From assembly GCA_002344215.1 (NCBI GenBank), contig DDSV01000036.1:76014-140013 (forward strand): DNA of 64,000 bases, in the 5' to 3' direction. The notes under the pieces are model-generated. The model saw nothing but the letters and a program-made list of their open reading frames with translations, made no database searches and was not told the origin of the DNA. This document shows, in pieces, positions 1 through 8,352 of the stretch (within the stretch, counting starts at the first letter, position 1; the number at the start of each line of letters is the position of its first letter). The translations under genes were made by a program, and so were the position numbers. Origin of the DNA: Akkermansiaceae bacterium UBA2381 (lineage in GTDB: Bacteria > Verrucomicrobiota > Verrucomicrobiia > Verrucomicrobiales > DEV007).

Positions 1-1542
1 GTCGTTGGTGCCGTCTCCGGTCATGGCCACAAGGTGCCCCGCCGCCTGCTCGGCACGGATTCGGCGTAGCTTGTCCTCGGGTGTGGCCTCAGCCATGAAA
101 TCGTCCACCCCCGCCTCGGCGGCGATCGCGGCGGCGGTCATGGGATTGTCGCCCGTGATCATGACGGTGCGGATGCCCATGCGGCGGAGCTGGGCAAAGC
201 GCTCTTTGATGCCGCCTTTGACGACGTCCTTCAGCTCGATGACACCAAGGACGCGCTCGTTTTCACAAACCACGAGAGGGGTGCGCCCAGCGCGGGATGC
301 ATTTTCGGCAAGGCGTCCGACCTCGTCGGGATACACTCCGCCCAGTGATTCGACGTGCGCTTTGATGGAATCCGCCGCGCCCTTACGCAATTGGCGACCA
401 TTGAGGTCCACGCCACTCATGCGTGTCTGCGCGGTGAAGGGGACAAAGGCGGCGTGCGGCGCAGCGAGCTCGCGTCCGCGGATGTTGAACTTCTCCTTTG
501 CCAGGACCACGATGCTGCGGCCCTCGGGGGTCTCGTCGGCGAGCGAGGCTAGCTGTGCGGCGTCGGCGAGGCTTCGCTCTTCCACGCCCGGCGCGGGGCG
601 GAAGTCGGAGGCCATGCGGTTGCCGATCGTGATCGTGCCAGTCTTGTCGAGCAGCAGCACATCGATGTCGCCCGCCGCCTCGACGGCACGACCGCTCGTG
701 GCCATGACGTTGCGGCGGATGAGACGATCAATGCCGCTGATGCCGATGGCGCTGAGGAGCGCTCCGATGGTGGTGGGGATGAGGCAGACCAGCAACGCGA
801 TCAGCACAGGCGCAGAAAAATCGGCCCCCGCATAACGGCCCATCGGGTGGAGTGTGACGCATACCAGCAGGAAGATGAGCGTGAGCGCGGAGAGCAGGAT
901 GGTGAGGGCGATCTCGTTCGGAGTTTTCTGCCGCTTCGCGCCCTCGACCATCGCGATCATGCGGTCTAGAAAGGTGTTGCCCTTCTCTGAGGTGATACAA
1001 ACAACGATGCGGTCGCTGATGACCCTGGTGCCGCCGGTCACTGCGCTGCGGTCTCCCCCGCTTTCGCGGATGACGGGCGCGGACTCGCCGGTGATGGCGG
1101 CCTCGTCCACGCTGGCGATCCCTTCAACGACCTCGCCGTCGGCAGGGATGATGTCACCCGCCTCGCAGAGAACAAGGTCGCCTTTTTCCAGGGCGGCGGC
1201 CGCGACGAGCGTCTCCGTTCCGTTTCCGCCGAGGCGGCGGGCCATGGTTTCCCTGCGAGCCCGGCGCAGTGTGTTTGCCTGGGCCTTGCCGCGTCCTTCG
1301 GCGACGGCTTCAGCGAAATTGGCGAAAAGCACAGTGAACCAGAGCCAGGCGCAGAGTTGGGCGGTGAATCCGAACGCCTCTCCGGAGCCGGGCAGGCTGA
1401 GCGTAGTGAGAATAGCTCCGACGAGGGTGACGAACATCACCGGGTTCTTGAGCTGCTTGCGCGGGTCGAGCTTTTTGAACGACTCGATAAACGCGGGACG
1501 CAGCAGGGAGGATTCGAAAAGGGAAGATGCTTTGGCTGACAT
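1..1542 (-). CDS. kdpB: Potassium-transporting P-type ATPase subunit B (KdpB), cut by window edge
   Basis: Catalytic subunit of the high-affinity K+ pump KdpFABC, an inner-membrane complex that hydrolyses ATP to drive potassium uptake. The minus frame is open from the ATG at 1542 to base 1 (514 codons, no stop), so the C-terminal quarter lies outside. The N-terminal region reads KNPVMFVTLVGAILTT, then FANFAEAVAEGRGKAQAN, the actuator motif TGES, the phosphorylation motif DKTGT with Asp299 (Asp307 in E. coli), and the hinge GDGTND at the edge. These match KdpB almost motif for motif. kdpF lies 21 bases upstream, with no kdpA between them, which is unusual. Expression is normally under KdpDE, but I see no certain operator. 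Confidence 0.97.
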   Translation of the reverse strand, partial: MSAKASSLFESSLLRPAFIESFKKLDPRKQLKNPVMFVTLVGAILTTLSLPGSGEAFGFTAQLCAWLWFTVLFANFAEAVAEGRGKAQANTLRRARRETMARRLGGNGTETLVAAAALEKGDLVLCEAGDIIPADGEVVEGIASVDEAAITGESAPVIRESGGDRSAVTGGTRVISDRIVVCITSEKGNTFLDRMIAMVEGAKRQKTPNEIALTILLSALTLIFLLVCVTLHPMGRYAGADFSAPVLIALLVCLIPTTIGALLSAIGISGIDRLIRRNVMATSGRAVEAAGDIDVLLLDKTGTITIGNRMASDFRPAPGVEERSLADAAQLASLADETPEGRSIVVLAKEKFNIRGRELAAPHAAFVPFTAQTRMSGVDLNGRQLRKGAADSIKAHVESLGGVYPDEVGRLAENASRAGRTPLVVCENERVLGVIELKDVVKGGIKERFAQLRRMGIRTVMITGDNPMTAAAIAAEAGVDDFMAEATPEDKLRRIRAEQAAGHLVAMTGDGTND

Positions 1543-1563
1543 GGATTTCGACGGGTTCGATGG

Positions 1564-1647
1564 TTAAAATTTTTCCGGCCAGATCATGGCCGCGAAGAGG
1601 TAGGCTGAGAGAGCGAGTGCGCAGGGCAGGGCGATGAGAGTGATCAT
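1564..1647 (-). CDS. kdpF: KdpF-like small membrane subunit (27 aa)
   Basis: A 27-residue reading frame directly before kdpB: a single hydrophobic helix (ITLIALPCALALSAYLFAAM) ending in WPEKF and stop. KdpF proteins are about 29 residues, one transmembrane helix, and typically end in a Tyr-Leu-x-x-Ala helix followed by Pro-Glu-x-Phe; this one fits. KdpF stabilises the KdpFABC complex in the inner membrane. The start ATG overlaps the TGA of a candidate 59-codon upstream frame (ATGA arrangement). Annotation pipelines would probably miss a gene this short. The adjacency to kdpB makes chance unlikely. Confidence 0.8.
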   Translation of the reverse strand: MITLIALPCALALSAYLFAAMIWPEKF

Positions 1648-1823
1648 AAGAGCTTGGAGGTTTGGGACGTCTCCAGTGTGCCGCTACCGGCTGATAGTGT
1701 CTTGTTAACGCGATGCGCGTGGGTGTTAAGAAGTTGTGAAGGCCGCTGCCGCAGGATCAGCGCCTCGCCTTTCCACTTCACGGTCTTCTCAAACGGCCCC
1801 ATCACCATCTGCATGGCAGGCAT
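1644..1823 (-). CDS. Candidate 59-aa protein upstream of kdpF
   Basis: An ATG-started frame of 59 codons whose TGA overlaps the kdpF ATG. The product begins MPAMQMVMGPFEKTVKWKG, is basic, and has no membrane segment. An AAGGAG sequence lies about 14 bases before the first ATG, a longer spacing than ideal. For the gene: ATGA coupling to kdpF and no other content in this 234-base stretch. Against: no recognisable family, and several in-frame Met codons. If it is not coding, the stretch is the kdp promoter region; two TTAACA hexamers 15 bases apart on the minus strand would then be candidate regulatory boxes. Confidence 0.35.
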   Translation of the reverse strand: MPAMQMVMGPFEKTVKWKGEALILRQRPSQLLNTHAHRVNKTLSAGSGTLETSQTSKLL

Positions 1824-1881
1824 CTTTTGAATCTCTTCTCCTTGCTTCGCGCTTGCCTATGGACCGAATCTGGGGAAACAC

Positions 1882-3456
1882 GTGTCTATGAGCGATTGGC
1901 AAACTTTCCAGAAATCCGTCCTTCGTTATCCTGAACTGGGCTTCACGCTCGATACCAGCCGGATGGGGGCACCGGAGGCACTATCCGCCGATCTCCAGAA
2001 AAAGGTGAAGCGCGCCTTTCGAGATCTCGTCGCGACCGAGGCCGGTGAGATCATGAATCCGGACGAGGGCCGTGCCGTCGGGCACTACTGGCTGCGCAAT
2101 CCCGACCTGGCCCCTGAGGCCGAGGGCAAATGGATACGGGACGTGAAAGCCAAGGTGTCGGATTTCGCCCGTCGCGTGTTGCTGGGAGAAATCAGAGCAC
2201 CGAACGCCCGCACCTTTCGTCATGTCCTCCTCATCGGAATCGGCGGATCCGCCCTCGGGCCGCAACTGGTCTCAAAAGCGCTCCTTCCGGCGAACGCGCC
2301 GCTCAATATCCATTTCCTCGACAACACCGATCCCGGGGGGATGGACGATGTTTTTGCCAACCTCGGCGACGGGCTGGAGGAAACCCTCGTGATTGTGATC
2401 TCGAAGTCCGGCGGCACCGCTGAGACCCGAAACGGCATGCTTGAGGCCGAGGCGGCGTTTCAAGTGAGAGGGCTTGATTTCCCCAAACACGCCGTCGCGG
2501 TCACCGGCGAAGGAAGCAAACTGGACCAGTATGCGATCCGGAAGGGCTGGATCGCGCGTTTTCCCATGTCGGACTGGATCGGCGGCCGCACCTCGATCAT
2601 GAGCGCCGTGGGGCTTTTGCCCTCTGCCCTTCTCGGTCTCGATATCGATGCGTTTCTTGCCGGAGCCGCGGCAATGGATGAAAAGACCCGGGTGGCCGAT
2701 GTCTCCGTGAATGCCTCAATGCAGCTTGCCCTGATGTGGTATCACGCCGGTGACGGGGAGGGGAAAAAGGACATGGTCATTCTCCCCTACAACGATCGCC
2801 TTGATCTGATGAGCAAATACCTCCAGCAGCTCGTGATGGAGTCGCTCGGCAAGGAGCTCGACCTGGACGGGAAAAAGGTCAATCAGGGGCTCGCGGTCTA
2901 CGGGAACAAGGGATCAACCGATCAGCACGCCTATGTGCAGCAGCTCCGCGACGGTCTTCCGAATTTTTTCGCCACCTTCATCGAAGTCCGCCGCTCACGA
3001 TCGGGCGAGTCGATCTTTGTCGATGACGAGGGTTCCAACACGGCCGATTACCTTCAGGGATTCCTCCGGGGAACCCGCAGCGCGCTTTATGGCAACGGGC
3101 GCCAGTCCATTACCCTTTCGCTCGATGAGTTGACTCCGTTTTCGCTGGGGCTCCTTATCGGGCTTTACGAAAGGGCGGTCTCCTTTTACGCGAGCCTCAT
3201 CAATGTGAACGCCTATCATCAGCCCGGTGTCGAGGCGGGGAAAAAGGCGGCGGGGGCCTTTCTCGATCTTCTTGGCAGGGTCAAGAAGCACATCGGCGAA
3301 ACCGGGTCAGGCGGGGTGAGAGCGGAGGCAATGGCTTCCAATGTGGGCGAGAGCGATATCGAAGCAGTCTACCATTGTTTGAATCATCTCACCGCGACCG
3401 GATTCTGCACCCGGGTCGATGGGACGGGGCCGGCGACGGATATGTTTTATTGTTAA
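1882..3456 (+). CDS. pgi: Glucose-6-phosphate isomerase
   Basis: Interconverts glucose-6-phosphate and fructose-6-phosphate in the cytoplasm (glycolysis and gluconeogenesis). The signature segments are all present: LLIGIGGSALGPQ near residue 115, the sugar-phosphate loop ISKSGGTAETR near 173, and GGRTSIMSAVG near 235, with a C-terminal SIS-type lobe. The length, about 524 residues, resembles the cyanobacterial-type enzymes more than the roughly 450-residue Gram-positive form. The frame opens with GTG at 1882, six bases after a GGGG; ATG at 1888 is an alternative that removes only two residues. It is transcribed divergently from kdp and ends facing the porin gene across a hairpin. Confidence 0.96.
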   Translation: MSMSDWQTFQKSVLRYPELGFTLDTSRMGAPEALSADLQKKVKRAFRDLVATEAGEIMNPDEGRAVGHYWLRNPDLAPEAEGKWIRDVKAKVSDFARRVLLGEIRAPNARTFRHVLLIGIGGSALGPQLVSKALLPANAPLNIHFLDNTDPGGMDDVFANLGDGLEETLVIVISKSGGTAETRNGMLEAEAAFQVRGLDFPKHAVAVTGEGSKLDQYAIRKGWIARFPMSDWIGGRTSIMSAVGLLPSALLGLDIDAFLAGAAAMDEKTRVADVSVNASMQLALMWYHAGDGEGKKDMVILPYNDRLDLMSKYLQQLVMESLGKELDLDGKKVNQGLAVYGNKGSTDQHAYVQQLRDGLPNFFATFIEVRRSRSGESIFVDDEGSNTADYLQGFLRGTRSALYGNGRQSITLSLDELTPFSLGLLIGLYERAVSFYASLINVNAYHQPGVEAGKKAAGAFLDLLGRVKKHIGETGSGGVRAEAMASNVGESDIEAVYHCLNHLTATGFCTRVDGTGPATDMFYC

Positions 3457-3573
3457 GGCTTTTTGAGACGGGCGCCATCGCTTGGTCTTGAGCCATTCGG
3501 CCGGGACATTCTCCGATCAGGGCTAGCGAATAAATCTGCCTGCTTGAACCGGGTGGCCGTGCTGCGGAGCCAC

Positions 3574-3607
3574 AAAAAATCCACCTTCACGAAAGCAAAG
3601 GTGGATT
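3574..3607 (-). terminator. Rho-independent terminator of the barrel gene
   Basis: A perfect 10-base-pair stem, AATCCACCTT (3578-3587) with AAGGTGGATT (3598-3607), and a 10-base loop. On the minus strand the stem is followed by a run of T (the A run at 3574-3579), as expected for termination of the gene that ends at 3636. On the plus strand it may also limit read-through from pgi. Confidence 0.8.
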
Positions 3608-3635
3608 CCCAAAATCGGTCGAAAATTCCCTGACC

Positions 3636-4577
3636 TTAATCAATCGCCTCCGTCCAGGCCGAAGCGCGGGTGGGAAGTCTCGGAGTTCCGATCGAGCGAC
3701 CTTTGCGGGCCGCTTCCAGCGGAGAATCCGCACCAAAGAGATACTTGATGCCGAATCCCACCTGCATCTCGTCGACTTTCTCGCCTTCCGTGGTGGCATC
3801 GATGATATCGTATCGGGTGAAATAGGTCACAAAAAGCGGGGCCCGATCCGAGATGCGGGTTTCGCCCCCGAAAGTGACTCCGAAAAATCGACCATTGTCG
3901 TTTCCGTCAATGTAGGGCTCGGAATTGGCATACTCAAGGTCGAGAGTGAGAGCGGTGTTTTCGTTCGCGAAATAGGTCAGACCCGCACGCGTCACTAGTC
4001 CCTGCCTGAAGCCCTCGTTTGCTGAGGTGCCGGGGCGCTCTTTATCACCATAACCCAGTTGCGCAAAAAACATCAGGTCCTCACGGATGAAGGTGTTTGC
4101 TTCAAAGCCGTACATGAGGACGTCGTAGGATTCATTCCGGGTTAGGTTGAAGGCATCCGTATCCCCATATCCCACGAATCCACCGATCCGAGTGTCGGTG
4201 CCGAAGTCGAAGAGAATATGGGATCCGAAGCCGTGCTCGTCTTCCGGTGCGTTGTTGCTGTCGAATTCATTCGACGAACCGAAGCCGTCATGGCGGGTGT
4301 AGGCATCGAAGGCGAAAGTATATACATCGAGAGCACGGAAGGCGATCGAACCCTGGATGGTGGTGAAATAAGTTGAGTCCCGATCAAAATCATTACCGTC
4401 GTCGGTTGTCATTCTTGCGCCATTCCATCCGCCTGAGACACCGATTTCACCCACGACATTTCCAGATTGGGAAACGGGTTGCTTGGGATCGATGATGTTC
4501 TTTCCGTCGTAATCGCCGGCGACAAGAGAGCCGGAGAATACTGCGGCCAAAGCGGATAGTTGAGCGATCGTTTTCAT
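3636..4577 (-). CDS. Predicted outer-membrane beta-barrel protein
   Basis: A 313-residue exported protein. It begins with a signal peptide (MKTIAQLSALAAVFSGSLVAG). The rest alternates aromatic/hydrophobic and polar residues in short strands (for example VYTFAFDAYTRHDG, LMFFAQLGYGD, GVTFGGETRIS, PLFVTYFTRYD), ending in a strand like VGFGIKYLFG before a soluble tail. This is the pattern of a transmembrane beta-barrel. I cannot name a channel or family. Start choice: an ATG three codons further upstream (4586) exists, but the promoter at 4597-4626 would leave almost no leader, so the ATG at 4577, which opens directly on the signal peptide, is preferred. Monocistronic, followed by a clear terminator. 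Confidence 0.75.
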   Translation of the reverse strand: MKTIAQLSALAAVFSGSLVAGDYDGKNIIDPKQPVSQSGNVVGEIGVSGGWNGARMTTDDGNDFDRDSTYFTTIQGSIAFRALDVYTFAFDAYTRHDGFGSSNEFDSNNAPEDEHGFGSHILFDFGTDTRIGGFVGYGDTDAFNLTRNESYDVLMYGFEANTFIREDLMFFAQLGYGDKERPGTSANEGFRQGLVTRAGLTYFANENTALTLDLEYANSEPYIDGNDNGRFFGVTFGGETRISDRAPLFVTYFTRYDIIDATTEGEKVDEMQVGFGIKYLFGADSPLEAARKGRSIGTPRLPTRASAWTEAID

Positions 4578-4596
4578 ATTGAACAAGTTATGAGGG

Positions 4597-4626
4597 CATA
4601 TACTGATAATGGGGCGGCGGCGTCAA
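4597..4626 (-). promoter_or_regulatory. Sigma70-type promoter for the barrel gene
   Basis: On the minus strand, TTGACG (4621-4626) and TATATG (4597-4602) are separated by 18 bases. The first matches the -35 consensus in five of six positions, the second the -10 consensus in four. The predicted start of transcription, near 4590, sits about 13 bases before the preferred ATG. Confidence 0.6.
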
Positions 4627-4731
4627 CTCTTATTTCCCGGTGTTGCTGTCCCGGGATCCGGAGAAGGGGATTGAACTCTTCCGGTCCAATGGATAGCCTC
4701 AAGATTTTTCCGCCCTCCCCACGCCATCCTC

Positions 4732-6057
4732 ATGTCCACCCTCGTTCCCCCTTCGGCCCCCCGCACGATCCCATCGGGTCTTTTGCTGCCCTTTGTCCTC
4801 GTGACCTCTCTCTTCGCGCTATGGGGTTTTGCGAACGACATCACGAATCCGATGGTGGCGGCGTTCAAGAGCATCCTTCTCATCTCCAATTTCGAGAGTT
4901 CGCTTGTCCAGGCGGCATTTTACGGAGGCTACTGCTTCATGGCGATTCCGGCGGCGCTCATTATCAAGCGCTTCTCCTACAAGTTCGGAATTTTGTTAGG
5001 ACTGTCTCTCTACGTTGCGGGTTGTCTTCTCTTCATTCCCTCGGGAAATCTGATGGTGTTCTGGGCCTTCCTTGCCTCCTACTTTGTGATGACCTGCGGA
5101 CTCTCGTTCCTCGAGACGAGCGCGAATCCCTACATTCTCGCCATGGGGGACGAAGCGACCGCAACACAGCGGTTGAATCTTGCCCAGGCCTTTAATCCGC
5201 TGGGTTCAATCACGGGCATGCTGGTGGCAAAAGAGTTCATCCTCGCAAAACTGAATACGGCGGATGACGCGACCCGTGCGGCTTTGAGGGAAAGTGATGA
5301 ATCCGCATTCCTCGCAATGCAGAAAGCCGATCTCGACGTCATCATCACTCCCTATGCCCTGCTTGGGGCCGTCGTCTTTCTGGTCTTCGTCGTCTTCGCC
5401 CTCGCCCGTCTCCCGAAAGTGGCGGGGGAGGACGACCGCAGCCTCAAGGCGGGAGCGACGGTCGGTCGCCTCTTTCGAAACAAGCGGTATCTCGAAGGGG
5501 TCATCGCCCAGGCCTTTTATGTGGGAGCCCAGATCATGTGCTGGACTTTCATCATCCAATACGGGGTGAACGAACTCGGGCTCAGCAAGGCGGAGGCCCA
5601 GGGATACAATGTGATCGCCATGGTGATATTCGTCTCGAGCCGTTTTCTCTGTACTTTCCTCCTGCGCTTCTTCAGTCCAGGTCGGCTCCTCGCGAGCCTC
5701 GCCGTCGGCGGAGCCGTTCTCATCCTCGGCACCATCTATCTTGAAGGAATGTCAGGGTTGTATTGTCTCATCGGTGTCTCCGCCTGCATGTCGCTGATGT
5801 TTCCCACGATTTACGGGATCGCTCTCGACGGGCTGGGGGACGATGCGAAGCTCGGCTCGGCGGGACTGATCATGGCCATCGGGGGCGGATGCCTGATGCC
5901 ACCCCTGCAGGGAGCGATCATGGACGGTCAGGGGTGGCTCGGACTCTCAGCAACGCGGGTGTCGTTCTTTTTGCCCCTGATCTGTTTTGTGGTGATCGCT
6001 GCCTTTGGTTACCGCACCTACCGGATTCATCAGGCCGGGACGGGAAAACCCGCCTGA
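4732..6057 (+). CDS. Sugar MFS transporter, fucose permease (FHS) family
   Basis: A 441-residue inner-membrane transporter with about twelve hydrophobic segments. The first helix carries FALWGFANDITNPMV, and helix 4/5 carries LSFLETSANPYI followed by RLNLAQAFNPLG; these are hallmarks of the FucP/GluP-type fucose:H+ symporter group. It presumably imports a monosaccharide with protons. The true substrate may be fucose, glucose, galactose or another hexose, and this cannot be settled from sequence. No sugar catabolic gene is adjacent; pgi is upstream and hisF converges 12 bases downstream. The start ATG follows CCACGCCATCCTC, with no Shine-Dalgarno sequence. Confidence 0.88.
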   Translation: MSTLVPPSAPRTIPSGLLLPFVLVTSLFALWGFANDITNPMVAAFKSILLISNFESSLVQAAFYGGYCFMAIPAALIIKRFSYKFGILLGLSLYVAGCLLFIPSGNLMVFWAFLASYFVMTCGLSFLETSANPYILAMGDEATATQRLNLAQAFNPLGSITGMLVAKEFILAKLNTADDATRAALRESDESAFLAMQKADLDVIITPYALLGAVVFLVFVVFALARLPKVAGEDDRSLKAGATVGRLFRNKRYLEGVIAQAFYVGAQIMCWTFIIQYGVNELGLSKAEAQGYNVIAMVIFVSSRFLCTFLLRFFSPGRLLASLAVGGAVLILGTIYLEGMSGLYCLIGVSACMSLMFPTIYGIALDGLGDDAKLGSAGLIMAIGGGCLMPPLQGAIMDGQGWLGLSATRVSFFLPLICFVVIAAFGYRTYRIHQAGTGKPA

Positions 6058-6069
6058 TCAATAAGGAGA

Positions 6070-6840
6070 TCAGCGGGCCGAAGGCCTCACCGGAATGCCA
6101 TGTTCACCAAGGTAGGTTTTGACGTCTCCCACGGTGTAGTCGCCGAAGTGAAAAATACTCGCCGCGAGCACCGCGTCCGCTTTTCCCCGGTCCAGCACAT
6201 CAACCATGTGATCCAGATTGCCGGCTCCTCCGCTGGCAATCACGGGAATCGGGACGGCGTCGCTAATAGCGGCGGTCAGTTCAATGTCGTATCCCGCGCG
6301 CGTCCCGTCGGCATCCATGCTCGTGAGAAGAATCTCCCCGGCTCCGCGTTCGTAGACCTCTTTGGCCCAGGCGACGGCATCACGCCCGGTCGGGGTGCGG
6401 CCTCCGTGGGTGAAGACCTCCCAGCCGGTGCCGTCCTTTTTTCGTTTGGCATCAATGGCCACGACGATGCATTGAGCGCCGAAGGCCTTTGATCCGGCTG
6501 AGACAAGTTCGGGATTGGTTACCGCAGCCGTGTTCACCCCCACTTTATCCGCTCCCGCCATCAACATCTCGCGCATGTTCTCCACGGTGCGGATTCCGCC
6601 GCCCACGGTCACGGGCATAAAACAGCGTTCCGCGGTCTTCCTGACCACATCGATCATCGTCTTCCGTTCATCAGAGGACGCGGTGATGTCGAGGAAAACA
6701 AGCTCGTCCGCGCCCTGGCGATTATATTCAACGGCACAGTCGACCGGATCCCCGGCGTCGCGAAGATTGACAAAGTTGGTCCCTTTGACGACCCGACCGT
6801 CGGTCACATCGAGACAGGGAATGATTCTTTTGGTGAGCAT
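6070..6840 (-). CDS. hisF: Imidazole glycerol phosphate synthase cyclase subunit
   Basis: Cyclase half of the HisH-HisF enzyme. It uses ammonia from HisH to convert PRFAR into imidazole glycerol phosphate and AICAR in histidine synthesis (cytoplasm). It is 256 residues, the usual family length, with a (beta/alpha)8 barrel. The catalytic aspartates are visible as Asp11 (PCLDV) and Asp130 (VVAIDAKR), and the phosphate-binding loops as VTVGGGIRT and VIASGGAGN. It stands alone here: no other his gene is adjacent, so the pathway is split in this genome. It is transcribed away from an AT-rich region shared with the DUF4912 gene. Confidence 0.98.
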   Translation of the reverse strand: MLTKRIIPCLDVTDGRVVKGTNFVNLRDAGDPVDCAVEYNRQGADELVFLDITASSDERKTMIDVVRKTAERCFMPVTVGGGIRTVENMREMLMAGADKVGVNTAAVTNPELVSAGSKAFGAQCIVVAIDAKRKKDGTGWEVFTHGGRTPTGRDAVAWAKEVYERGAGEILLTSMDADGTRAGYDIELTAAISDAVPIPVIASGGAGNLDHMVDVLDRGKADAVLAASIFHFGDYTVGDVKTYLGEHGIPVRPSAR

Positions 6841-6973
6841 GAAGGAAGGGTAGCAGGTCGTGAAAATAGCGCTTCTGGAAACAAAGGGAAAAAATTTCGG
6901 TATTTTCTATAAAATGTCTGGTAATTTGGAATGATTAATGGTTAACTTTAATTAACTATTGTCTAATTTTGCC
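6841..6973. promoter_or_regulatory. AT-rich divergent promoter region
   Basis: A clearly AT-rich block (about 6890-6960) in GC-rich surroundings, between divergently transcribed hisF and the DUF4912 gene. It includes TCTATAAAATG (6906 onward) and repeated TTAAC/TAATTA words. It very probably carries promoters for both directions, but I could not find one with both boxes and good spacing. Confidence 0.4.
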
Positions 6974-7390
6974 ATGGAAGCTCTTGCCCACGATCATGTT
7001 AGCGAATCTCTCTCCTTCTGTGACGACTCATTTGCGGTGATCCCCCGCAATTGTGATACGGCAGTAGTTTATTGGAATCTCACCAGTGAGCGACAGCCTT
7101 TCCACTCGAAAGTGCGGCTTTGCCTCCAGGTGAACGGAAAAGAATCAGATGCGGAGGAAATGATTATCCTCCATCGCGAATCCGGGCACTTCATCGTGCC
7201 GCTCCTTGCCGATGACAGGGAGTACACGATTGCCCTGGGCTGGTCGGATGCGAATGGATTTCGTTCCATCTTCGAGCAATCCGTCCGTCTTCCCAACTAT
7301 CCCGAGTCTTCCGTCGGTGCCATGAGTTCATCCCTCAGTTATCGCGGGGCTCATTTCTGGCCCAAGGGATACGGAACTTCGGTGAACTGA
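6974..7390 (+). CDS. DUF4912-like protein
   Basis: A small soluble protein of 138 residues. Its core, FAVIPRNCDTAVVYWNLT followed by a beta-rich stretch and EYTIALGWSDANG, resembles DUF4912, in which a Pro-Arg motif precedes a Tyr-Trp-x-(Leu/Ile) strand; the function of that family is unknown. No signal peptide or membrane segment. The frame can begin at TTG 6959, but ATG 6974 is the more ordinary start; neither has a Shine-Dalgarno sequence. A Xer-type recombinase starts 28 bases downstream on the same strand and may share the transcript. Family assignment is by motif memory only. Confidence 0.55.
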   Translation: MEALAHDHVSESLSFCDDSFAVIPRNCDTAVVYWNLTSERQPFHSKVRLCLQVNGKESDAEEMIILHRESGHFIVPLLADDREYTIALGWSDANGFRSIFEQSVRLPNYPESSVGAMSSSLSYRGAHFWPKGYGTSVN

Positions 7391-7418
7391 GCGGGGCCTC
7401 CCAACTCACCCCGCCCGC

Positions 7419-8324
7419 GTGTCCGGAAACCTCCTCAGTCACGATTCGGAAGTCGACGCTTTTCTCGAGTATCTCTCGGTCGAGAAGAACAGTTCCCACC
7501 GCACCCTGGGGAATTATCATCACGCCATTGGCCGCTTCCGCGAATGGCTGCCCGAGGGGAAAACCTGGGAGAAGGTCGATGCGGACGACTTTCGCGACTA
7601 CCTTTTCTACTGCATGCGGGACAACTGGGCCCGCGCCACGGTGAGGCTTCACTTCGCCGCACTTCGCAGCTTTTATAAATTTCTCACCCGGAGGTCTGGA
7701 TTGAAGTCGAATCCTGTCGTGGAGGTGCAACTTCCCAAGGCCGAGAAGAAGCTCCCGGTGGTTCTGAATCAAAAGCAGGTTCTCGAACTCATCGAAAAAC
7801 CTCTTCAGGTGGATCAGCCGAAGCAGGCTCCTGTCTGGACGGCCGCCCGTGACACCGCCATCCTGGAACTCTTTTACAGCTCGGGGGTGCGGCTTGCCGA
7901 ACTCGCCGCGCTCAACGTTTCGGATTTTGATCTTCACAACGAGTGTGTCCGCGTCTTCGGGAAAGGCAGCAAGGAGCGCATCTGTCCGGTGGGAACTCCT
8001 GCCGCGGAGGCGATCCATCGCTACCGGAACGCCGCCCGGGTCCTCGACGGACCGCTCTTTATCAGCAAGTTGCGGAAACGCCTCACGACGAGGGCGATCT
8101 CCGACCTCTTTAAAAAATATCACGCGCTTTGCGACATTCCGCAGAACGCGAGCCCGCACAAGCTGCGCCACAGTTTCGCGACTCACCTGCTCGATCACGG
8201 AGCTGACCTGCGCAGCGTTCAGACCCTGCTCGGCCATGCGAGCCTCTCGACCACGCAGATCTACACCCATGTCTCAATCGAGCGCATGAAGCAGGTTTAC
8301 GAAAAATCCCATCCGAGGGCCTGA
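7419..8324 (+). CDS. xerC: Tyrosine recombinase, XerC/XerD type
   Basis: Site-specific recombinase that resolves chromosome dimers at dif, acting near FtsK at the division septum. It is 301 residues, standard for Xer proteins, with an N-terminal core-binding domain (SAM-like helices, about 10-95) and a C-terminal catalytic domain. The catalytic set is complete: Arg158 in SGVRLAEL, Lys182/185 in GKGSKER, His247 and Arg250 in HKLRHSFATHLL, His273 in LLGHASLSTTQ, and the nucleophile Tyr282 in IYTH. The housekeeping-like sequence and the absence of phage or integron genes argue for a chromosomal Xer rather than an integrase. C and D paralogues cannot be distinguished from this copy alone. It starts with GTG. 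Confidence 0.88.
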   Translation: MSGNLLSHDSEVDAFLEYLSVEKNSSHRTLGNYHHAIGRFREWLPEGKTWEKVDADDFRDYLFYCMRDNWARATVRLHFAALRSFYKFLTRRSGLKSNPVVEVQLPKAEKKLPVVLNQKQVLELIEKPLQVDQPKQAPVWTAARDTAILELFYSSGVRLAELAALNVSDFDLHNECVRVFGKGSKERICPVGTPAAEAIHRYRNAARVLDGPLFISKLRKRLTTRAISDLFKKYHALCDIPQNASPHKLRHSFATHLLDHGADLRSVQTLLGHASLSTTQIYTHVSIERMKQVYEKSHPRA

Positions 8325-8352
8325 CCCTGTCCGAACTCAGGCCTGACTCTGT

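Noticed and set aside
5..1567. Two long plus-strand frames over the first 1.5 kb
   Set aside because: They are antisense to kdpB, whose minus frame is continuous to the window edge and full of family motifs. The plus products are Arg/Ser/Pro-rich without similarity.
7335..8270. 311-codon minus-strand frame over xerC
   Set aside because: Antisense to a recombinase with a complete catalytic set. No motif of its own.
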